DNA of 64,000 nt from Roseiarcus sp037446355. Lineage in GTDB: Bacteria; Pseudomonadota; Alphaproteobacteria; Rhizobiales; Beijerinckiaceae. Position numbers and translations under genes: made by a program. Position 1 is the stretch's first letter, and every line of letters begins with the position of its first letter. Positions 24,219-30,827 of this stretch are shown piece after piece. The notes beneath the pieces were generated by a model. That model saw nothing but the letters and a program-made list of their open reading frames with translations, had not been told where the DNA came from and did not search any database. The stretch is from the NCBI GenBank assembly GCA_037446355.1, contig JBBIIT010000003.1, forward strand, positions 1-64,000, given 5' to 3'.

Positions 24219-25618
24219 GTGCGGAGCTGCTCGATCTCAGCGCGGTCGAAATCGCGGCGATGGTGATCCGCGGAGAAACCAGCGCGCGCGAGGTGACGCT
24301 GGCCGCGCTCGTTCGCATCGAAGCGCGCGACGGCAAGCTCGGCGCCTTCACCGACGTCACCGCCGAGCGCGCGCTCGCCAAAGCCGATTCGATTGATGCG
24401 CTCCGTGCGCGCGGGGCGCCGCTCGGGCCGCTCGCGGGAGCGCCGTTCGCGGTCAAGAACCTCTTCGACGTCGCGGGACTGCCGACCCGCGCGGGTTCGA
24501 AGATCAATCGCGATCTGCCGGCGGCGCGCGCCGACGCGACGCTCGTGCGCCGACTGGAGTCCGGCGGCGCCGTCCTGCTCGGCGCGCTCAACATGGGCGA
24601 ATACGCCTACGATTTCACTGGCGAGAACGCGCACGACGGCCCCTCGCGCAATCCGCACGATCTCGCGCATATGTCGGGCGGATCGTCCGGCGGTTCGGGC
24701 GCCGCGGTCGCCGGCGGCCTGGTTCCTATCGCGCTCGGTTCGGACACCAACGGCTCGATCCGCGTGCCGAGCTCGTTCTGCGGTCTCTTCGGCCTCAAAC
24801 CGACCTACGGGCGACTTTCGCGCCATGGAACGTTTCCCTTCGTCTCGAGCTTCGATCACCTCGGCCCGCTCGCGCGCGGCGTCGTCGACCTCGCGCTGAG
24901 TTACGACGCGATGCAAGGACGCGACCCCGACGACCCCGCGCAAGCGGACGTTCCTCCAGCGCCCGCGACGCCGACGCTCGACGAAGGCGTCCGGGGACTG
25001 CGCGTCGCCCGACTCGGCGGCTATTTCGCCCGTGGCGGCGATCCCGCGGCGTTCGAAGCGACCGACCGGGTCGCCAGGGCGCTCGGCGCGGACCGCGTCG
25101 TCGAACTCGACGAGGCCGAGCGCGCCCGCGCCGCCGCCTATCTCGTCACCATGAGCGAGGGCGCGGCGCTGCACTTCAAACGCCTGCGGACGCGCGCGGG
25201 CGATTACGATCCAGACGTGCGTGATCGGCTCATCGCCGGGGCGATGCTGCCGGGCGCCTGGATCGTGCAGGCACAAAAATTCCGCCGCCGCTTCCGCGAG
25301 CAGGCGCTGGCGCTGTTCCGCGACGTCGATCTCCTCATCGCGCCAGCGACGCCCTGTCGCGCGCCCAGGATCGGCCAAAAGACTTTCGTGCTGGACGGCA
25401 AAGAGGCGCTGGTGCGGCCCAACATCGGCGTCTTCACGCAACCGATTTCGTTCATCGGCCTGCCCGTTGTCGCCGCGCCGATCTGGAGCGCGGGCGAAGC
25501 GCTGCCGATTGGCGTTCAGATCATAGCGGCGCCCTGGCGCGAAGACCTTGCGTTGCGCGCTGCGCGAGCGCTCGAGCGCGAGGGCGTCGCGAGGGCGCCG
25601 ATCGCTCGGCTGTCGTGA
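24215..25618 (+). CDS. atzE: AtzE-like amidase, 1-carboxybiuret hydrolase subunit
   Basis: AtzE with AtzG deaminates 1-carboxybiuret to 1,3-dicarboxyurea. The 467-residue protein belongs to the amidase-signature family: catalytic Lys in GAPFAVKNLFDVAG, the cis-Ser loop GGSSGGSGAAVAGG, and the Ser nucleophile region GSDTNGSIRVPSSFCG. The motif HDLAHMSGGSSGGSG and the C-terminal LPIGVQIIAAPWRED are typical of AtzE/GatA-like enzymes. The ATG at 24215 is coupled to atzG (ATGA). A 19-bp gap with GGGAGG precedes atzH. Identity as AtzE rather than a generic amidase rests mainly on the atzG-atzE-atzH order. Confidence 0.88.
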   Translation: MSAELLDLSAVEIAAMVIRGETSAREVTLAALVRIEARDGKLGAFTDVTAERALAKADSIDALRARGAPLGPLAGAPFAVKNLFDVAGLPTRAGSKINRDLPAARADATLVRRLESGGAVLLGALNMGEYAYDFTGENAHDGPSRNPHDLAHMSGGSSGGSGAAVAGGLVPIALGSDTNGSIRVPSSFCGLFGLKPTYGRLSRHGTFPFVSSFDHLGPLARGVVDLALSYDAMQGRDPDDPAQADVPPAPATPTLDEGVRGLRVARLGGYFARGGDPAAFEATDRVARALGADRVVELDEAERARAAAYLVTMSEGAALHFKRLRTRAGDYDPDVRDRLIAGAMLPGAWIVQAQKFRRRFREQALALFRDVDLLIAPATPCRAPRIGQKTFVLDGKEALVRPNIGVFTQPISFIGLPVVAAPIWSAGEALPIGVQIIAAPWREDLALRAARALEREGVARAPIARLS

Positions 25619-25636
25619 GCGGGAGGATCGAGTCGC

Positions 25637-26026
25637 GTGACCATTGACGATCCCGCCGTGCTTGCCGAGGTCGAGGCCGCTTTCATCGATTACGAGCGCG
25701 CGCTCGTCAGCAACGACGTGGAGGCGCTCGATCGGTTCTTTTTCGCGAGCGAAGGCGCGGTCCGCTATGGCGTCGGCGAGAACCTCCACGGCTTCTCCGA
25801 GATCAAGGCGTTCCGGGCCGCGCGCTTGCCCGTCGGGCTCGCGCGCAGGTTGGAGAAGACGCGCATCGTGACCTACGGTCGCGATTGCGCGATCGCCGCG
25901 ACATTGTTCCGCCGCGATTCGGCGCCCGGCAAGATCGGACGGCAGATGCAGACCTGGGTGCGATTTCCCGAGGGCTGGCGCATCGTCGCCGCGCACGTCA
26001 GCCTCATCGACGAGCCGCCGGCATGA
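25637..26026 (+). CDS. atzH: AtzH-like 1,3-dicarboxyurea decarboxylase (DUF3225, NTF2-like fold)
   Basis: AtzH removes CO2 from 1,3-dicarboxyurea to form allophanate, the AtzF substrate. The 129-residue protein fits a cone-shaped NTF2-like fold: an N-terminal helix EAAFIDYERALVSNDVEALDRFF, FFASEGAVRYGVGENLHGFSEI, and the C-terminal QMQTWVRFPEGWRIVAAHVSLID. The start is a GTG at 25637 right after GGGAGGATCG. Its last bases overlap a possible ATG of a broken amidohydrolase gene. Placement after atzG and atzE is the standard order. Confidence 0.88.
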   Translation: MTIDDPAVLAEVEAAFIDYERALVSNDVEALDRFFFASEGAVRYGVGENLHGFSEIKAFRAARLPVGLARRLEKTRIVTYGRDCAIAATLFRRDSAPGKIGRQMQTWVRFPEGWRIVAAHVSLIDEPPA

Positions 26027-26154
26027 GCGGAATTCTTTCGGGCGTCATTCTGTTGCCGCTTGATGGAGCGCCCGCGGGAGATCCCGTCGATATTGTCATT
26101 GAAGGAGGCCGTATCGCCGCAATCCTGAGCGCGCGGGTTGCAGCGGCCGTATAG
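26023..26154 (+). pseudogene. Amidohydrolase N-terminal fragment (truncated)
   Basis: A 43-residue frame begins at an ATGA overlap with atzH: MSGILSGVILLPLDGAPAGD followed by PVDIVIEGGRIAAIL. This is the N-terminal beta-sandwich plus nucleotide-like strand of metal-dependent amidohydrolases (cytosine-deaminase/AtzB-like). The whole catalytic barrel is missing; the frame stops at 26154 and a fragment of another gene begins at once. The ATGA coupling suggests the intact ancestor was part of this operon. Confidence 0.65.
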
Positions 26155-26163
26155 GCTTTCTGC

Positions 26164-26884
26164 GTGAAGCGCTGGATCCCGCGCGGGCCGGATATGAAAG
26201 AATCGTTCAATGTTGGGCTAGAGCTTTCGCGGGACGATCCCGAAATTGTCGCCGGCGCGCCGTTCCGCGCGCTCAACGGCTGGCCGGAGCTTCCCGGCTT
26301 CCGCGCGACATTGCTCGCCTATTTCGAGGCCTGCTCGGCGCTCGGCGCGAACCTTCATCGCGCGTTCGCTCGTGACCTCGCTTTGCCCCTGGACTTTTTC
26401 GCCGATAAGTTCGAACGGCCGATGGCGACGCTTGCACTTCCCGGCTCGGCTCGGGGGCGAAAGGCCGGCGAGCGGCGCCGGCGCACACGCCGATTACGAA
26501 AACCAGACCCTGCTCGCGGTCGACCGAGTCGGCGGCCTGGAGGTGCGCACGCGATCGGGCGAGTGGATTTCGGCGCCCGTCGTGCAGGGCGCTTTCGTGG
26601 TCAATATCGGCGACTGTCTGATGCGCTGGACCAACGACGCTTATGTCTCCAGCCCGCATCGCGTCGTCAACGACACCTCTCAGGAACGCTATTCCGTCGC
26701 GTTTTTCTACGATCCGGACCCCGGGGCGCTGGTCGCCGCTATCCCGTCCTGCGTACCCAAGGGCGCGGCGCCGCTTTACGCCCCGGTGCTCGCGGCGGAG
26801 CATCTGCGGCTCCGGCCGCAAGCGAGCCAGCCATCGGCGGGGACCGGAGTAGTTCGGATCATTGCTGTCGCGCCCCGGCGATAG
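26164..26884 (+). pseudogene. Isopenicillin N synthase-like 2OG/Fe(II) oxygenase, N-truncated and frameshifted
   Basis: Two adjoining frames together encode an IPNS-family dioxygenase. The first frame gives ESFNVGLELSRDDPEIVAG and LLAYFEACSALGANLHRAFA up to about 26450. The second continues GAGAHADYENQTLLAVDRVGGLEV, with the iron-binding His-x-Asp, and later WTNDAYVSSPHRVVNDTSQERYSVAFFYDPD, with the distal His and the Arg of RYS. The usual N-terminal domain of about 80-100 residues is missing, and a frameshift lies near 26440-26470. The protein cannot be made as one chain. It abuts the broken amidohydrolase, which suggests one deletion removed the end of one gene and the start of the next. 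Confidence 0.75.
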
Positions 26885-27186
26885 CGAAGTCGAGCGCGAA
26901 GCCGTCGTCAAATTGCGTGCGCGCCACCTTCTGCGGCTACCGCACGAACTGCGGGCAATTCCGGGGATCCAGGACTTTAGGGCGACGGCGAGGTCGTCCG
27001 CTTTCGTGCGAGGTCCGCCGCGAGTTCCGGCCGCTCTATAAGAACGCAACAAATTCAATCTCATGAGACGGCATTACGAATTCGTTAACACTGATTTACA
27101 TTGGCCAACTAAATATGCTAGCGATGAGCGACAATGCAAAATGCAAACAAATGCCGCGATGGCCAAGGGTCATTTGGGGGCCAGGG
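26885..27186. other. Gene-poor stretch between pseudogene and outer-membrane protein
   Basis: About 300 bp without a credible gene. The left part (to about 27050) keeps the local GC content and may be further eroded coding sequence. The right part is AT-rich (around TTAACACTGATTTACATTGG at 27087-27106) and probably contains the promoter of the outer-membrane protein. I could not fix a -35/-10 pair with acceptable spacing. Confidence 0.4.
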
Positions 27187-28506
27187 ATGCGTCGTTCGTC
27201 TAGGATTTTGGAAATCGCGGTGCTGGCGAGCGTCAGTTTCGGCGGAACAGTCGCGGTTCGCGCGCAGAATGCGAGCAATGCCGCGCCGGCCTTTGACTGG
27301 ACCGGATTTTATATCGGCGGCCACATCGCGGAGGATTTCACCAGCACGCTTTATAAGCGTCCTTTAGATCCGTCGCTCGCCGACACGACGATCGGCTCGA
27401 TTGGCGACAAGGCGGGCGTCGGCGCCTCCGTCGGATTTAACTACCAGTTTTCGCGATGGGGGGTCGTCGGCCTCGAAGCGACGGAAACGTGGATGGACGC
27501 GCCAGTGCGCGAACTCGGTTCTTCCAACGATTTTCTTGAACATATCGATTCTGTCGCGGCCGTGAGCGCGCGCGCGGGCCTGCTCGTTCGGCCGGACACG
27601 ATGGTGTTCGGTTCGGTCGGGCCGGCTTGGATGCGGGTCAATGGCTTCAAGGGATTTGGCCAATCGATGAACGCCATCGTGCCCGGCGTTCAGCTCGGCG
27701 CGGGCTTCGAGACGTTTATCACTCGCAACGTCTCCCTGCGCGTCGAGGGTTCATATACCGGCGCCACTCAAGCGCTGGTGTTGAATAATTCCTTCGATCA
27801 CTACTTGCCGTCGATCCTTCAAGTCCAGTTCGGCGCCGAATATAAGTTCGATGCGCCGGGCGGCTGGGGTTTCAAAGACGTCGCCGTATCGGATGCTGTC
27901 GGCGCGCCGCCGAAATGGACGGGGTTCGAAGTCGGCGGGTTTGCTTCGGTGAACGGCAATCAAATGGGGTATTCGGACCTCAACCAGGGTGATTCCGGTC
28001 CCTATACCCGGTTCGGGATCGGCGGCGGCGCATTCGTCGGCGCAAACTACCAGCTCAACGACCGCTTTGTCGTCGGCGCCGAACTCAGCGGAAACTACAA
28101 TCATGCGCGCCTAGTGAACGCCGCCGGCACGAACGGCTATCTCGGCCCCCTCTTCGATTTCGCGACGATCGAGAATTTCATGGCCCTGACCGGACGGGTC
28201 GGCGCGCTTCTTTCGCCCGGCACGCTCATCTACGTCAAAGCCGGCGGCGCCTGGGTCCAGACGACGACCGATTTCGGTTACTGGAACAATGTCGCTCCGA
28301 ACTCGACAGGTTCGCGGACCATGGGCGGCTATCAGGTCGGTTTGGGCGATGAGACTTTTATCACGTCGAACGTGAGCTTGCGGTTCGAGACAATTTACAC
28401 GCACCCCAGCGGCACGATCAGTTTGAACGGTAGCGTCTTTCCGAACCAATTCGCGCTGCGTCCGGCCGTTCTTTCCGCGACCAGCGGCGTAGCCTATCAT
28501 TTTTGA
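27187..28506 (+). CDS. Outer-membrane protein with two tandem beta-barrel domains
   Basis: The predicted 439-residue protein has a signal peptide (RRSSRILEIAVLASVSFGG, cleavage near VRAQ) and ends in Phe, as outer-membrane barrels do. Two homologous halves each open with a W-T-G-F motif: FDWTGFYIGGHIAED at the start and PKWTGFEVGGFASVN about 200 residues later. Each half also has GVGASVGFNYQFSRWGVVGLEAT-like and NVSLR(V/F)E strand patterns, as in the Omp25/Omp31-type porin-like family of alphaproteobacteria. Normally one such barrel forms the whole protein. ATG 27187 is chosen because the signal peptide starts there; upstream in-frame ATGs at 27115 and 27124 add a polar leader. A terminator hairpin follows. 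Confidence 0.78.
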   Translation: MRRSSRILEIAVLASVSFGGTVAVRAQNASNAAPAFDWTGFYIGGHIAEDFTSTLYKRPLDPSLADTTIGSIGDKAGVGASVGFNYQFSRWGVVGLEATETWMDAPVRELGSSNDFLEHIDSVAAVSARAGLLVRPDTMVFGSVGPAWMRVNGFKGFGQSMNAIVPGVQLGAGFETFITRNVSLRVEGSYTGATQALVLNNSFDHYLPSILQVQFGAEYKFDAPGGWGFKDVAVSDAVGAPPKWTGFEVGGFASVNGNQMGYSDLNQGDSGPYTRFGIGGGAFVGANYQLNDRFVVGAELSGNYNHARLVNAAGTNGYLGPLFDFATIENFMALTGRVGALLSPGTLIYVKAGGAWVQTTTDFGYWNNVAPNSTGSRTMGGYQVGLGDETFITSNVSLRFETIYTHPSGTISLNGSVFPNQFALRPAVLSATSGVAYHF

Positions 28507-28513
28507 CGGGGTC

Positions 28514-28550
28514 GGCCGAAGTCTGCGCCCGGGCGCTCTGGACTTTGGCC
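28514..28550 (+). terminator. Hairpin terminator after the double-barrel outer-membrane gene
   Basis: Arms GGCCGAAGTC and GACTTTGGCC (one mismatch) enclose a GCGCCCGGGCGC palindrome, giving a long GC-rich stem 8 bp after the stop codon. The following bases are moderately T-rich (GTCTTGTGTGCGTTTTCG) rather than a clean T-run. It separates this gene from the DUF3467/HlyD/SecA operon. Confidence 0.6.
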
Positions 28551-28630
28551 GTCTTGTGTGCGTTTTCGTGTCGTGACTTTGGTCAATGAGCCGCGCCGCC
28601 GCGCACGAAAACTCCGGAGCGAGACTGCCC

Positions 28631-28948
28631 ATGGATAAGACGCCTGCGCCTTCGGACAGTTCCGCCGTTTCGTCGGATTCGTCGCGGTCCGCCTCCGTGC
28701 GTTGGAACGATTCGACGATGGCCACTCACTTCGCAAACGTGGTGAATGTGCAGAGCACGCGCGAGCAAGTGGACTTGTTTTTTGGCTTGAACCGAACCTG
28801 GAACTCCGGTGGCGACGCGCAAGTGACGGTCGATCTGGCGAATCGCATTATCCTGACGCCGTTCGCGGCGAAGCGGCTTCTCAGCGTTCTCGGCGGCGTC
28901 CTGCGCGAATACGAAGGCCGCTACGGAGCGCTCGATCTCGATCGGTAA
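28631..28948 (+). CDS. DUF3467-domain protein
   Basis: The 105-residue cytosolic protein has a Ser/Asp-rich polar N-terminus, then the DUF3467 core: HFANVVNVQSTREQVDLFFG, with ANRIILTPFAAKRLLSVLGGVLREYE at the end. The family has no firm function but resembles small regulatory or assembly proteins. ATG 28631 is chosen over 28586 because GGAG lies 11 bp upstream, but this is not decisive. It is first in a four-gene operon ending in secA-like, with only 6 bp before the next TTG start. This placement suggests an accessory role in the export machine. Confidence 0.72.
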   Translation: MDKTPAPSDSSAVSSDSSRSASVRWNDSTMATHFANVVNVQSTREQVDLFFGLNRTWNSGGDAQVTVDLANRIILTPFAAKRLLSVLGGVLREYEGRYGALDLDR

Positions 28949-28954
28949 GCAGCG

Positions 28955-30820
28955 TTGAACGGCCCTTCGCACAACTGGTCCGAACTGGCGCGGACCGAAG
29001 ACGCCGGCTCGGCGGCGGGGCGGGACGCCGGATTGTGGAAGCGCCTTGGCGAGGAAGCCGAACTCGCCGATATCGTCCAAGTCTGGCTGACGTTGCAATG
29101 CCAAATGATCGCCGGCGCCGCGCGGGGCGTAGTCTTGCTGCCGGGCGCGGCCGCGAACAGTTTCGATGTCGCCGCCATATGGCCGGAGGGTTCGGCGCGG
29201 TCCTCGACGCTGGCGGAGATCGCGGAACTCGCGCTGCGTGAAAAACGTGGCGTCGCGGGCGGCGAAGGCGGATCCGGGAGCGGGCAAGTTGCGTTCCCGA
29301 TTCTGCTCGAGGGGGAGTTGAAGGGCGCGGTCGCCGTGGCGCTGCAAAACGCCCGAGGCGACGACCCCAAGAACGCTCTGCGCCAATTGCAGTGGGGGGT
29401 CGCTTGGATCCGCGAGAAGCTGGAGCGCCGGCGCGTCGCCGGGTTGGACCGCCTGCTCGGCAAATCGCGCGCGGCGCTGGACCTGCTGGGCGACGCGCTT
29501 GGCCGCGAGGGTTTTGAAGCCGCGGCGATGGCGACGGTCACAGGCCTGGCGGTCCGCTGCCAATGTTCCCGGGTGAGTCTGGGCGTGCGACGCGGGCATT
29601 CGGTCGTAGTGAAGGCCATCTCGCATAGCGCGCAGTTCGGGCGTCGGATGATGCTGGTCAGCGGGCTCGCAGCGGCGATGGACGAAGCGCTCGATCAGCG
29701 TTGCTTGATCCTTTATCCTGCTCCGGATGAACAGATGCTGGCGACGGCCGCCCATGCCGAGCTTTCGCGCGCACAGAACGACGGGCATGTCCTGACGATC
29801 CCGATGCTCGCCGCGGACAGCTTCGTCGGCGCAATGTCGTTCGAACGCCCCGCCGACGCGCCCTTCGATCAGAATACGATCGATCTGCTCGAACTCGCGG
29901 TGTCGATCGTCGGACCGATTCTGGAGGAGAAGCGTCGCAACGATCGCTGGCTGATCGCGAAGGCTGGAGAGAGTTTGCGCGTTCAGCTCGCGCGCCTGTT
30001 CGGTCCGGGCCATCTCGCGCGCAAGTTGGTCGCGATCGCCTCGATCGCGGCGGCCCTGTTCCTCTCGCTGGCGCGGTCCGAATACAAGGTCAACGCGGAA
30101 TCACAGATCGAGGGCCTGATCCGTCGCGCTGTCGTGGCCCCCTATGACGGCTACATCAAGGACGCGCTGGCGCGCGCCGGCGACAGCGCGAAAGAGGGCG
30201 AGGTGCTCGCCGTTCTCGAGGACCGCGACTTGTTGCTCGAACGCCTGAAATGGGTGACGGAGCGGCAGCAGCGCCTCTATGAATACGACAAGGCGCTCGC
30301 GGCCAGACAACCCGCCGTGGTCAATGTCATTCGAGCGCAAATCGATCAGGCGGACGCGCAGATCAAGCTGATTGACGAGCAAATCGCGCGCGTCAAACTG
30401 CGTTCGCCGATCGACGGTCAGATCGTCTCCGGCGACCTGAGCCAACTGATCGGCACGGCGGTTCAGCGCGGACAGACATTGTTCGAGATCGCGCCGTTGG
30501 AAGTGTATCGTATCATTCTCGACGTCGACGAACGCGAAGTCGCGGAAATCGAGCCGGGTCAGCGCGGCCATCTCGTTGTTTCCGCTTTGCCGACGCGCCA
30601 GATGCCGTTTGTCGTCGACAAGGTGACGCCGATCGCCGAGGTGCGCGGCGGCAGAAATGTGTTCCGCGTCGAAGGACGGCTGACCGAAAATCCCCCTGAA
30701 CTGCGCCCGGGCATGGAAGGCGTCGGAAAGATCGAAATTGGCGAGCGAAACATCGCCTGGATCTGGCTGCATCAGTTGATGGACGGGCTGCGTCTGTGGT
30801 CGTGGCGCTGGTCGACGTGA
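28955..30820 (+). CDS. GAF-domain/HlyD membrane-fusion hybrid protein
   Basis: The 621-residue protein is a fusion. Residues 35-155 and 185-325 look like two GAF-type sensor domains (FPILLEGELKGAVAVALQN and LTIPMLAADSFVGAMSFERP are the typical central strands). A single transmembrane helix, LVAIASIAAALFLSLA, lies near 358-373. The rest is an HlyD-type adaptor: a lipoyl half-motif (AVVAPYDGYIKDALARAGDS), a coiled coil with KWVTERQQRLYEYDKAL, a second half-motif (VKLRSPIDGQIVSGDLSQLIG) and a beta-barrel. The N-terminal part is therefore cytosolic and the adaptor periplasmic. The start is a TTG at 28955 (weak site), 6 bp after DUF3467. It could couple an intracellular signal to export of the giant protein. 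Confidence 0.82.
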   Translation: MNGPSHNWSELARTEDAGSAAGRDAGLWKRLGEEAELADIVQVWLTLQCQMIAGAARGVVLLPGAAANSFDVAAIWPEGSARSSTLAEIAELALREKRGVAGGEGGSGSGQVAFPILLEGELKGAVAVALQNARGDDPKNALRQLQWGVAWIREKLERRRVAGLDRLLGKSRAALDLLGDALGREGFEAAAMATVTGLAVRCQCSRVSLGVRRGHSVVVKAISHSAQFGRRMMLVSGLAAAMDEALDQRCLILYPAPDEQMLATAAHAELSRAQNDGHVLTIPMLAADSFVGAMSFERPADAPFDQNTIDLLELAVSIVGPILEEKRRNDRWLIAKAGESLRVQLARLFGPGHLARKLVAIASIAAALFLSLARSEYKVNAESQIEGLIRRAVVAPYDGYIKDALARAGDSAKEGEVLAVLEDRDLLLERLKWVTERQQRLYEYDKALAARQPAVVNVIRAQIDQADAQIKLIDEQIARVKLRSPIDGQIVSGDLSQLIGTAVQRGQTLFEIAPLEVYRIILDVDEREVAEIEPGQRGHLVVSALPTRQMPFVVDKVTPIAEVRGGRNVFRVEGRLTENPPELRPGMEGVGKIEIGERNIAWIWLHQLMDGLRLWSWRWST

Positions 30821-30827
30821 GCCCACG

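Noticed and set aside
26164..27066. A single 300-residue ORF from 26164 to 27066
   Set aside because: Only its first third matches a 2OG oxygenase; beyond about 26450 the homology moves to another frame, so this is a frameshifted pseudogene, not a gene of that length.
27085..27130. A sigma-70 promoter before the outer-membrane gene (TTAACA ... TAAATA)
   Set aside because: The spacing of about 19 bp and the weak -10 made it too uncertain to list as a feature.
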